From NCBI GenBank assembly GCA_903904275.1, contig CAIVBX010000125.1, forward strand, positions 1 to 13,411: a stretch of DNA of 13,411 bases, written 5' to 3'. Positions 1 through 7,700 of the stretch are shown here, in pieces. The translations under genes were made by a program, and so were the position numbers. This stretch comes from an uncultured Pseudomonadota bacterium (lineage in GTDB: Bacteria > Pseudomonadota > Gammaproteobacteria > Methylococcales > Methylomonadaceae). Below the pieces are notes generated by a model. The model was not told the DNA's origin. It did no database searches and saw nothing but the letters and a program-made list of their open reading frames with translations. Position 1 is the stretch's first letter, and every line of letters begins with the position of its first letter.

Positions 1-207
1 GATCTCAGATTTAATTTTTTGAATCAGTTGTGCGGCAAGCATCCAACCTTGAATTCCGCTAATTACATTTGCACCTGCAATCAGTTCTTTTCTTGCATCG
101 CGAAGTTTTGCTTTTGAAAAAAGGTCGCGATGAATCTTTACAAGTTGAATTGTTTTACTTGTCCAAAATTTTGAAAGGGCAAAAGTTTGATTTCCTATAA
201 GTGCCAT
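1..207 (-). CDS. DUF4007-like protein, N-terminal part only (runs off left edge)
   Basis: An open frame begins with ATG at 207 on the minus strand and stays open for 69 codons to the window edge. It lies 37 bases after the stop of the PAPS-reductase-like gene, with an AGGGA ribosome-binding-like stretch upstream, so the two are probably co-transcribed. The visible protein starts MALIGNQTFALSKFW, has DLFS near residue 30, and later the pattern L-x-x-G-x-N-V-I-x-x-I-x-x-W-x-x-A-x-x-L-I. From memory this resembles the N-terminus of DUF4007 proteins (G-H-E-S-F-x-L-R-x-x-W-L, then L-G-V-G-K-N-M-V-x-x-I-x-x-W). DUF4007 genes are known beside PAPS-reductase-family genes in sulfur-linked DNA-modification or defence loci. 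The family call is an inference from pattern memory; that a gene is present is more certain. Its length and C-terminus cannot be seen. Confidence 0.6.
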   Translation of the reverse strand, partial: MALIGNQTFALSKFWTSKTIQLVKIHRDLFSKAKLRDARKELIAGANVISGIQGWMLAAQLIQKIKSEI

Positions 208-244
208 AACGGTTTCCCTATTTTTAGAATTATCATGAATGTTT

Positions 245-1042
245 TTACAACATACAAATCAAACAGCCATCGTATTCGTCATCATCGTCATTTTCTAAAA
301 CCGCCTGCATTAAGGTTTTTTTCTTCTTTTCTTTATTTGGCGTTAAAGTAAATTTTGCTTTGATTTCATCTTTTCTAGCTTCAATTTCATCTAACGATTC
401 CCTTTCTGACCATGTAAAACGCTTGCCTGTTTTTTCGTCGAATTTTTCATATTTTTTTGCTGCTTCGAATAATTTGGGATGGTGTTCTAAAAGTCCGATC
501 CATTCAATTTTTCGCTGAAAAAAACAAAAATAACACCCCGAACGACTACGCCATTCGTAGTATTTTGGCATTCCAAGACCAGATTCATTAAGAATGTTAA
601 TGATGTCTTCTTTTGCTAAACCATCTTCTCGAAATGGAAGGCGCGTTGTAATTGTTGGCTTGCTGGATAAATAACCCGCTCGTTCAGGTTCGTCAGCACG
701 AATTCCAACATATTGAATAACCTCGTCATTGCCTGCAAAATCTTCAAAAGGTTTTAATTTTAAGTTAATCGTACACCAGCGTTGTTGTGCAGAAGGCAAA
801 TAGTTGTTGTGTAATTTCATATAAAAATCAAAATCACGTCCCGCGTTAATTCGCACTATTTCTTTACCGAGATAATCTTCCATAAGGTCAACAAATTTGA
901 GGGTTTCGGGTAGTTCTGCGCCCGTATCGGCAAAAAAGTATTCCATTTCGGGGACTTTGTCACGCATATAAATCGCTAACGCCGCGCTGTCTTTTCCACC
1001 TGAAATACCAAGAAGGTGACGTGTTGGTTTTGGTGTGGTCAT
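245..1042 (-). CDS. PAPS-reductase-family ATP pyrophosphatase (DndC-like superfamily)
   Basis: This 265-residue protein belongs to the adenine-nucleotide alpha-hydrolase/PAPS-reductase superfamily. The ATP-binding PP-loop SGGKDS is at residues 14-19. It is followed by F-A-D-T-G (37-41), R-W-C-T-I-N-L-K around C90, G-I-R-A-D-E-P-E-R from 113, and a C-Y-F-C pair at 170-173 followed by F-F-Q-R-K-I-E-W. C90, C170 and C173 could bind an iron-sulfur cluster, as cysteines do in DndC and APS reductases; this is inferred. The C-terminus carries a Lys-rich stretch, an Asp-rich stretch and a second C-x-x-C (260-263). No cys-operon sulfate-assimilation partner is adjacent, and the next gene is DUF4007-like. 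A role in sulfur-based DNA or RNA modification or defence therefore seems more likely than cysteine synthesis. No clear ribosome-binding site precedes the ATG. Superfamily certain, substrate unknown. Confidence 0.85.
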   Translation of the reverse strand: MTTPKPTRHLLGISGGKDSAALAIYMRDKVPEMEYFFADTGAELPETLKFVDLMEDYLGKEIVRINAGRDFDFYMKLHNNYLPSAQQRWCTINLKLKPFEDFAGNDEVIQYVGIRADEPERAGYLSSKPTITTRLPFREDGLAKEDIINILNESGLGMPKYYEWRSRSGCYFCFFQRKIEWIGLLEHHPKLFEAAKKYEKFDEKTGKRFTWSERESLDEIEARKDEIKAKFTLTPNKEKKKKTLMQAVLENDDDDEYDGCLICML

Positions 1043-1075
1043 AGAATATAAATTTACATTACAAAAATATGGCTG

Positions 1076-1106
1076 ATTATAGTTGCTTTACAGTAGGAAA
1101 AACCAA
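1076..1106 (-). promoter_or_regulatory. candidate promoter for the PAPS-reductase-like gene
   Basis: On the minus strand a perfect TATAAT (1081-1076) lies about 34 bases before the ATG at 1042. A weak -35-like TTGGTT (1106-1101) is 19 bases upstream, which is a long spacer. The -35 overlaps a short inverted repeat, ACCAA-A-TTGGT (1102-1112). The site lies in the 200-base divergent region between this gene and the glycosyltransferase gene. It is called only from consensus. Confidence 0.35.
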
Positions 1107-1162
1107 ATTGGTAAAATAGATTGTTGAGAAAAATAGGTTAATAACAGAGATAACGTAGCCTG

Positions 1163-1168
1163 TATAAT
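1163..1168 (+). promoter_or_regulatory. candidate -10 element for the glycosyltransferase gene
   Basis: A perfect TATAAT lies 74 bases before the ATG at 1243. No good -35 hexamer sits 16-18 bases upstream, so an activator may be needed or the match may be chance in AT-rich DNA. The rest of the divergent region (1043-1242) holds no gene I can support. Confidence 0.3.
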
Positions 1169-1242
1169 AAATAATGATGTTAACTAAACACAAAAAATAA
1201 AATTTATGGCAATTAACACAACTATCGATACGGAGAAAAACC

Positions 1243-2145
1243 ATGCTTAACCGTCTAAAATTAAACCAAAAACCTAAAATTGGATTATTACCAGAATTTT
1301 CCGTAAGTGATCGAATCCCTAAAATTTTACATCAAACCTATAAAACAAAAGATGTGCCTTCCGAATACTTAGACAATATCAATCAACTAAAACGACAAAA
1401 TCCATCTTGGGAATTCGTACTTTATGATGATGCAGATATTGTTAAATTTATAAAAGATTATTACGGTGACGTAATACTGGATTACTACAATCGAATTTCT
1501 CCGAAATATGGTGCGGCAAGAGCAGATTTATTTCGTTATCTTCTCATTTATAAAAAAGGCGGTGTATATCTGGATATTAAAAGCTCATTGGAAAAGCCGT
1601 TGGATACGATAATCTATCCTGACGACCAGTATATTCTCTCTCATTGGGGATCTTCAGATGGGGTAAAAATGGAAAGGTGGAATTATCATCCTGAACTCAC
1701 TCAAATTGGTGCTAGAGAATTCCAACAGTGGCATATTATTGCAGCGTCAGGTCATCCATTCATTAAACGAGTCATTGAATATGTGTTACAAAATATTGAT
1801 GACTATATGCCAGAAATTCACGGGATAGGTCAAGTTGGTACACTAAGAACAACGGGACCTATCGCATATACGTCAGCGATTTACCCAATTTTACATCTCC
1901 ACCATCATAGATTAGTAGAAAATCATCAAGAATTAGGATTGAAATACTCAATATACGACAACCCAACTCGCCACAGAGACACTTCGCATTACACGGAAAT
2001 TAAAACTTCTCTAATAAATCTCAAAGGCTCTGACAAAGTTTTATCTGCTGTCTTGCGTATTCTTTTTGCACCACTAACGGATAAACATCGTGAAATACTA
2101 AAAAAATCGGTGTACTTCGTAATGGCATTAGTACGCAAAAAATAA
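1243..2145 (+). CDS. GT32-type (Och1-like) glycosyltransferase
   Basis: This 300-residue protein fits the glycosyltransferase sugar-binding (DXD) family, GT32. It has I-P-K-I-L-H-Q-T near residue 25, N-P-S-W-E-F-V-L-Y-D-D at 53-63, Y-G-A-A-R-A-D-L-F-R-Y at 89-99, and the core G-G-V-Y-L-D-I-K at 106-113. A later A-A-S-G-H-P-F-I segment is also typical. Such enzymes transfer a sugar from a nucleotide-sugar donor to a surface glycan, probably on the cytoplasmic face of the inner membrane. The usual D-x-D reads D-I-K here (111-113), so the second metal-binding aspartate is missing or replaced by another residue. A GGAG ribosome-binding site (1232-1235) sits seven bases before the ATG. No other glycan genes are nearby, so it is a single-gene unit, closed by a terminator, and may have been acquired. 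Acceptor and donor are unknown. Confidence 0.85.
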   Translation: MLNRLKLNQKPKIGLLPEFSVSDRIPKILHQTYKTKDVPSEYLDNINQLKRQNPSWEFVLYDDADIVKFIKDYYGDVILDYYNRISPKYGAARADLFRYLLIYKKGGVYLDIKSSLEKPLDTIIYPDDQYILSHWGSSDGVKMERWNYHPELTQIGAREFQQWHIIAASGHPFIKRVIEYVLQNIDDYMPEIHGIGQVGTLRTTGPIAYTSAIYPILHLHHHRLVENHQELGLKYSIYDNPTRHRDTSHYTEIKTSLINLKGSDKVLSAVLRILFAPLTDKHREILKKSVYFVMALVRKK

Positions 2146-2150
2146 AACAT

Positions 2151-2186
2151 GGCGGCGTTTAAATTCGTATCGCATCGCCTTTTTTT
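2151..2186 (+). terminator. rho-independent terminator of the glycosyltransferase gene
   Basis: Five bases after the stop codon, GGCG at 2151-2154 can pair with CGCC at 2176-2179, and pairing extends inward with G-U pairs and one mismatch. A run of seven T (2180-2186) follows directly. The stem is short but the T tract is clear and the position fits. Confidence 0.6.
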
Positions 2187-2192
2187 ATACTT

Positions 2193-2216
2193 TCAAATTC
2201 TTGCACCAAAATTTGA
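2193..2216. repeat. short inverted repeat
   Basis: TCAAATT (2193-2199) and AATTTGA (2210-2216) form perfect 7-base arms around a 10-base loop. It is AT-rich, lies just after the terminator, and no T tract follows. It could be a protein-binding site or chance. Confidence 0.3.
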
Positions 2217-2294
2217 GACTTGAATGATAAATTTGATCCGTGACAAAACAGAAATTTCTCGTTGCTTGTTTTTATTTTTATGATGGTGATTATT

Positions 2295-2495
2295 ATGAAT
2301 AATTTGTCCGAAATGATAGACACAGTTCTCAATGCGGTTATTGGTCAAAATCATGCTTCTGAAATAGTTCAGTTTAAAAAAAGAACTCTACACAGTCCAC
2401 ATTTGTTTCAGTTCCTTTCTCGTAATCCAACGGACAGTGGTCGATTGATTAACGATTCTGGTGAGCCATATTTTTCTACGTTGCTTGAAACATGA
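2295..2495 (+). CDS. doubtful small hypothetical protein
   Basis: An open frame of 66 codons runs from ATG 2295 to TGA 2493-2495; the frame is open further upstream, to an in-frame ATG at 2280 and a TTG at 2262. The product begins MNNLSEMIDTVLNAVIG and is hydrophilic and uncharacterised, with no signal peptide or membrane segment in this version. Only a weak GGTG (2284-2287) precedes the chosen start. It is the only plausible coding stretch in the 682-base gap 2146-2827. The rest of that gap holds a terminator, short inverted repeats and a promoter candidate. It could equally be a relic or chance, and I recognise no family. Confidence 0.25.
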   Translation: MNNLSEMIDTVLNAVIGQNHASEIVQFKKRTLHSPHLFQFLSRNPTDSGRLINDSGEPYFSTLLET

Positions 2496-2528
2496 TAGTA
2501 AATTATTCTTTTTCATATTCGCTGAAAT

Positions 2529-2561
2529 AACGACGGGCTTGCTTCTCGCACGTCGTTTTCA
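2529..2561 (+). terminator. hairpin, possible weak terminator
   Basis: AACGACG (2529-2535) pairs with CGTCGTT (2551-2557) around a 15-base loop, and four T begin within the end of the right arm. It lies about 35 bases after the doubtful small ORF. The short T tract makes function uncertain. Confidence 0.25.
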
Positions 2562-2724
2562 AGCATCAAAATTGTTCACACGCTTTTTTTCTGTGTCAAC
2601 GACATCAAACATCTTTTCGATAAGATTCATTGCATATAATTTTTAATTTAAAAAAACATCAATAAAAAAGCAAAGTTGACGTTTAAACTTTAAGTTAATT
2701 CTAGTAGCTACGAGCTTTTTAGGC

Positions 2725-2752
2725 TTGCAATCACTATTTAAGAGGTTATTAT
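2725..2752 (+). promoter_or_regulatory. candidate promoter for the DUF882 gene
   Basis: TTGCAA (2725-2730) and TATTAT (2747-2752) are separated by 16 bases and match the sigma-70 consensus at 4/6 and 5/6 positions. The predicted transcript would have a leader of about 70 bases before the ATG at 2828. Support is consensus only. Confidence 0.4.
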
Positions 2753-2827
2753 AAAAGGACGTTTAAGGCGTATTTAAGATTTCGCCACGACAATAAATCC
2801 AATAGTTTCCTTGAGTTAGAATTCATT

Positions 2828-3703
2828 ATGCAAAGTTCACAAACAGAAAATTTCGCAAATCACGACCACAAATTTTTGTCTTCCCGACGTAAATTTTTAA
2901 CGAATCTTGCTTGCGGCTCGTTGCTATTGATAGCAGGAACAGACATTGCTAGTGCAAAAGCAAGAAATTTTAGTGTCCGAAAGACTGCACAAAAACACAC
3001 GACAAAAACGACACACATTGCATCAAAATCACATCAAAAACTTAAAAATGTTATTTCAACTCGATTAGCGAAAAAAAGCGATCATCGTCGTGTTCATGAA
3101 CAACTCGCTTCGCATCATTCGCACAAAAATCATTATGCACACGCGACGAGACACGGACGCATTCAACTCGCAACGCGCAGTCGAATGTATCAAGATGACG
3201 CATTAGTCGTTTTAGATACCCCTGAAGAACGCCAGTATTTCACTCGAAAAATTCCATCAAAAATGATTTCACTACAAAATCCACACACAGGTGATAGATT
3301 GCGATTAACCTATTTTGAACGTGGTTTGTATATTGAAGATGCGTTGCAAGAAATTGATTATGTATTGCGTGATTATCATACAGGCGATATTCACCCAATT
3401 GACCCCGCATTACTTGATCAACTGCACGAGTTAAAATTACGTTTAGGTGTCAGTCGTCCATTTAATGTGATTTCGGGTTATCGTTCACCTGAAACGAATG
3501 CGAATCTACGTCGTCATAGCGATGGTGTTGCTAAAAACAGTTTGCACATGCAAGGACGCGCGATTGATATTCGTTTGGACGGTTATCACGCAAGCACCAT
3601 TCGAGATGCCGCCTTGTCGATGCAACGCGGCGGTGTAGGTTATTATTCAGCCTCTAATTTTGTTCATTTAGATACGGGCGATGTGAGAACGTGGGGTGCG
3701 TAA
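2828..3703 (+). CDS. Tat-exported DUF882/MepK-like (peptidase M15-type) murein hydrolase
   Basis: This 291-residue protein has a twin-arginine signal, S-R-R-K-F-L at 19-24, then a hydrophobic stretch and a likely cleavage site after A-S-A (41-43). The C-terminal domain is DUF882: S-G-Y-R-S-P-E-T-N (216-224), L-R-R-x-S-x-G-V-A-K-N-S-L-H-M-Q-G-R-A-I-D (228-247) and F-V-H-L-D (278-282). H240, D247 and H280 are the expected zinc ligands of the LAS/M15 fold. The E. coli relative YcbK (MepK) is a periplasmic endopeptidase that cuts peptidoglycan crosslinks; the same role is inferred. Between signal and catalytic domain lies a basic linker (about 50-120) rich in His, Lys and Ser, making the protein longer than YcbK, which is about 180 residues. 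No strong ribosome-binding site is seen. It is probably monocistronic, and its stop codon is three bases from that of the convergent gene. Confidence 0.9.
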   Translation: MQSSQTENFANHDHKFLSSRRKFLTNLACGSLLLIAGTDIASAKARNFSVRKTAQKHTTKTTHIASKSHQKLKNVISTRLAKKSDHRRVHEQLASHHSHKNHYAHATRHGRIQLATRSRMYQDDALVVLDTPEERQYFTRKIPSKMISLQNPHTGDRLRLTYFERGLYIEDALQEIDYVLRDYHTGDIHPIDPALLDQLHELKLRLGVSRPFNVISGYRSPETNANLRRHSDGVAKNSLHMQGRAIDIRLDGYHASTIRDAALSMQRGGVGYYSASNFVHLDTGDVRTWGA

Positions 3704-3706
3704 TTT

Positions 3707-3934
3707 TTAACCGACTTCTAGGACAATAACGTAATCGTATTCATTATTAAATAAGTCCAAAATTTTGTGTCCATTGATGCGACACCATGCAGGAATATCT
3801 TGTAGAACACCCGAATCCGTACAAATTACTTCGAGAATATCGCCCGTTTTTAATGTTTTTACTTTTTCTTGTGTGCGAATAACGGGCATTGGACAAAGTA
3901 ATCGACGGGCATTTAGAACGTGTTTTTGATTCAT
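3707..3934 (-). CDS. TusA/SirA-family sulfur carrier protein
   Basis: This small protein of 75 residues has the TusA-family signature L-C-P-M-P with active-site Cys14, which carries a persulfide in characterised members. The later segment D-S-G-V-L-Q-D-I-P-A-W-C-R-I-N-G-H-K-I-L is also typical of the family. Members pass sulfur to tRNA thiolation, molybdenum cofactor or sulfur-oxidation proteins; which of these applies cannot be told here. The chosen ATG at 3934 shares one base with the stop of the upstream FAA-hydrolase gene (TGATG). A GTG at 3937 would give one more residue and a 4-base overlap. Either way the two genes look translationally coupled. A second cysteine pair partner is at about 38 and 51. 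No terminator is visible before the convergent DUF882 gene. Confidence 0.9.
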   Translation of the reverse strand: MNQKHVLNARRLLCPMPVIRTQEKVKTLKTGDILEVICTDSGVLQDIPAWCRINGHKILDLFNNEYDYVIVLEVG

Positions 3935-4779
3935 CACAATACCGAATTTACTAGGGTTCCGATTCCTTCAATTTCAATTTTTACAACCTGCCCTGCTTTC
4001 AAATAACCGCGCGGTTTCATTTTCACTCCAACGCCGCTGGGCGTTCCTGTTGAAATTACGTCACCAACGTCAAGTGTCATGGCTTGCGATAAGTAGGCAA
4101 TCATTTCGTAACAATTAAACATCATGTAGCAAGTATTGGAATTTTGGCGCAATTCATCATCAACCCACGTTTTTAAATTTAAAGCGTGTGGATTTGAAAT
4201 TTCGTCTGCCGTCACAATCCAAGGTCCCATAGGTCCATGCGTGTCGAATGATTTTCCAATTGTCCACGTTGGCGTTCTAAATTGCCAATCGCGCACCGTG
4301 ACATCGTTCACAATCGTAAAACCTGCAATCATATCGTGTGCGTTTTCAACAGAAACATTTTTGCATTTTTTACCAATCACAAACGCAAGTTCACCTTCGT
4401 AATCGACTTTTTCAGAAACGGGCGGTATTTGAATGGCATCGCCTTGACCAATCACGCAACTGCTTTGTTTGGTAAAAAACATCGGGTATTCAGGTTTTTC
4501 TAAACCCGTTTCGTCAACATGGTCGGCGTAATTTAAGCCAATGCCTAAAAATTTGCGCGGTCGCGGAATGGGCGCGAGTAATTTCACGTCTGCAAGCGGA
4601 ATTCGATTTTGTTCAGACAAAATCAACGCCTGCATTTTTTGTAATGCACCGTCACCTTGTTCTAAAAATTCAATCATATCGGTCGGCAAACTGGCATCCA
4701 CTAAACCGTCCACAATGTGATTTTCGATAACTGCGCCAAGGCGCGTTTGATTTTGATAAGTAAATGTTGCTAATTTCAT
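3934..4779 (-). CDS. fumarylacetoacetate hydrolase (FAH) family protein
   Basis: This 281-residue enzyme has the FAH fold with its usual landmarks. These are G-I-G-L-N-Y-A-D-H (79-87), metal ligands E128 and E130 in D-Y-E-G-E-L-A-F-V-I-G-K, D159 in N-D-V-T-x-R-D, G-K-S-F-D-T-x-G-P (175-183) and the loop T-G-T-P-S-G-V-G (244-251). Family members cleave or isomerise C-C bonds in acylpyruvates and aromatic breakdown products, or decarboxylate oxaloacetate, using Mg or Mn. The exact substrate cannot be read from the sequence. No aromatic degradation genes are present in the window, so an FAHD1-like acylpyruvase or oxaloacetate decarboxylase role is a reasonable alternative. It starts 13 bases after the R-M gene's stop, without a clear Shine-Dalgarno, and overlaps the next gene. 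Confidence 0.9.
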   Translation of the reverse strand: MKLATFTYQNQTRLGAVIENHIVDGLVDASLPTDMIEFLEQGDGALQKMQALILSEQNRIPLADVKLLAPIPRPRKFLGIGLNYADHVDETGLEKPEYPMFFTKQSSCVIGQGDAIQIPPVSEKVDYEGELAFVIGKKCKNVSVENAHDMIAGFTIVNDVTVRDWQFRTPTWTIGKSFDTHGPMGPWIVTADEISNPHALNLKTWVDDELRQNSNTCYMMFNCYEMIAYLSQAMTLDVGDVISTGTPSGVGVKMKPRGYLKAGQVVKIEIEGIGTLVNSVL

Positions 4780-4792
4780 AAGTTATTAAAAG

Positions 4793-7700
4793 TTAAATGT
4801 TGTTAAATTTTTTCAAAACCGCCGCCTTTCTACTCGCCGCTCCATCAATTACTTTTTGCGCGTCGTCGATTTGCTTTTCAAACGTTTCAATTTCAGAAAC
4901 TACTTTTTGTTGTGTTTCTAAATCTGGGACGGGGATTTTGTAATTTTTAATACTGGTCGCGTTAATTTCTTTGTACGTCATTCCTGTTGCTAAACTTTCA
5001 ATTTCTTTGCCGCACGCTTTCAAAATGAAATAAAGGTATTCGTAATTTAAAACGTTGGCATCGCAAATAAAGTTTTTATAACCTTGATTTGTTGCCGTTT
5101 CAATTTTTGCAATTGTCACTTCGCCAATTGTGGCGCGACTTGAAAAAATAATCGTATTCACTGGCAACAAAACTGCACTAGAACCTTTTAAACCGTCAAC
5201 TGTGATTTTGCGTTGTGTATCGAGCAAGTATTTATTTTTAGTATCAACAAGCGTTGCCCAACAAATTTCGCCATTTTCCCAATACGTTTTATTTTTTGTA
5301 TCAGGTGTGCCGCCATTTTTAACGTCGGTGATGTCATCGAGTTTTTTCATATCAAAACCGCTGTTAAAACAACATTGCACCGTTTCATCAATAGCTATTT
5401 TTGCGTTTTGAATTTCTAAACTTGCTTTTTCAACTTCCAAATCAATCGTTTCACATTCACGCACGATTTGCTGTTGAATTTCTAAAGGCGGCAAAGGGAT
5501 TTTAATAATATCGAATGTTTTTGTTGTGATTGAACCAAATGTACTTCCGTAAGCATTTGATTTGAATTGTTGAATTTCTTGCTTCAAAACGTAGAATAAA
5601 TAACCAGCATCAAGAATTTCTGTTTTTGCCCTTAATCCATAACAGGATTGATTGAAAGTCATTGGAACAGCTAATTGTGCAAGTGCGCCAACTGTTCCTC
5701 GCGCTGAAATAATTAAATCACCTTTTTGCAGATATTTTGTACTGCTATTTTTTAAACCTAATGCCGTGATTGTTTTTTCACTTGTACTCACAAACCGACT
5801 GTCAGTATTAAAATCTACAACACTCAACCAATGAATATCACCACCCCAGTAATTTGAAATTTTTGTATCAGGTGTTCCTCCACCAATGATTTGGACTAAA
5901 TCAGAAAGCCTTTTTATTTCCCAACGCGATTCAATTTCAAACTCTGCTTTTTTAACATTCAGTGAAATCGTTTTATCAAAATCTTTGCGCGAAAAATCAA
6001 GCATATCAACCAAATTCACCAACGATGCGAAAGGCTGTAAATTTTTGGGAATCGCTGACAAGTTACCTAAAAAATTTTGCGTAATTAAAGCGTTAATTTT
6101 TTCGGGATTATCACGGTTGGTTTCGTCATAAAGCGGCGTTAAGTGGTTGCCGTTTGAATCGGTAGTTAATTTAATGCCTTCGTCACCTTTTCGACCACTC
6201 CATTCATAACCTAAAAACGCTTTTTGTTCTTTGTTATCCGCTGGACTTTTGATAATCAAAACAGGTTGTGGATTGTCGTAAGCCAACACGAAATACAGCA
6301 ATTTGTCTTTTTCAATCCGTTCTAAATACGCACGAAAACGTTTATCAAGTTCGGTTTGTTTTTGCGCTGGCGTGAAATCTTTGAAGAATTTTTGCGTTTT
6401 TAATTTTGTGATGTCGCTCGAATTTTCAAAATCTTTTCGATAATCGACAAACATTTCATGTGCGAGTAATTCAGCAGACGGTTTGCCATTTAACAGCGTT
6501 TCGTATTCATCAAACGAAATGCCGATGTGAGCGCAGTATTTGTGAATTAAATGCGCGTCTTCGTAACATTTGTTTTCTAAATCTTGAAAATCAAACCAGC
6601 ATTTCACGCGGCAAGCGTAATGATGCGCGACTTCAGGCATTCTTTTTTTACGTCGCAAAAATAACGTCACGGTATTTGTGCCTGTTTTGCCGAATGTGCC
6701 AGAGCCAAATTCGACAATTGAAACGATGTCAAAATACGCGAGTAACAATGAACGAGTAGCGGTGTAAGTGCTGTCGCTATTGGACAAAATCGACGACGGA
6801 ACAATAATTGCCGCCACACCGCCAACTTTTAAAAGTTGTTTTGCACGTTCAATAAAAAACGTTTCAATCGAATTGTTGGATTCAATGCTTTTGTCATTGA
6901 TGGTTTTGAATAATTCATATTTAGTGCGTTCTTTTTTGTCTAATGTCGCCAAAAAACCTTTCACGCTATACGGTGGATTTGCCACCAATAATGAAAAACT
7001 GTCGTTTTCGATTTTTGCGTGCAAGGCTAAAGCATCGCCATAAATGATGTTAATTTCATTTTGACCATACATAAACGCGGAAACTTTGGCGACTTTTGAC
7101 AAACGATATTCTTTTTCGATACCGTAAAATTGCGAATAATGCGCGGCTTTATCTTGAATAAACGGCGTAATTTGCATGGCAAGTTCATTTAAAAAATGTC
7201 CCGCCCCACACGCATAATCAATCGCTTTGGGTGGTTCTTCGCTGTTAAAAAACAGTTTTTCCAATGGTAATGACTGCATAATGAAGCGACAAATCGGCAT
7301 TGGCGTGAAAAATTGTCCTTCTGATTGTTTTACGCCGTTATCTAAAAAGCCTTCAAACAAATCGCCTAAAAATTGATTATTACTGTCTTTTTGCAACAAT
7401 TTAATGTCTTGCAACATCTTGACGATTTTCAATAAAACGGTCGCATTTTGATAAAACAGGGTTTCGTTATGTACATCGATAAACGCAAAATCGCTGTTGG
7501 TGAAATACTTGAGTTGCTTGAATAATTCTTTAACGGTGTCGCGTGTAGCATCGGGTTTATTTTGAAAATAACGAAACGCATTATCGACCGCCGCATTATC
7601 AACATACGTTACAGGCTCATCTAAAAACTTATCCATACCTTTTTGATAAAGCTCTTGCAAACGGTCAATTAAATTGAAATACGAATCTTGCGCGTACCCC

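Noticed and set aside
1206..1250. A 14-codon ORF upstream of and overlapping the start of the glycosyltransferase gene, as a possible leader peptide
   Set aside because: It has no ribosome-binding site and no runs of a regulatory amino acid. ORFs this short are expected by chance in this region.
2505..2630. Minus-strand fragments reading MNLIEKMFDVVDTEKKR and, in another frame, ARRYFSEYEKE, as a possible frameshifted small gene
   Set aside because: Together they cover only about 40 codons, there is no ribosome-binding site, and no family is recognised. The evidence is too thin for a pseudogene call.
2461..2646. Plus-strand 61-codon ORF
   Set aside because: It overlaps the preceding doubtful ORF, has a composition typical of random AT-rich DNA, and lacks a ribosome-binding site.
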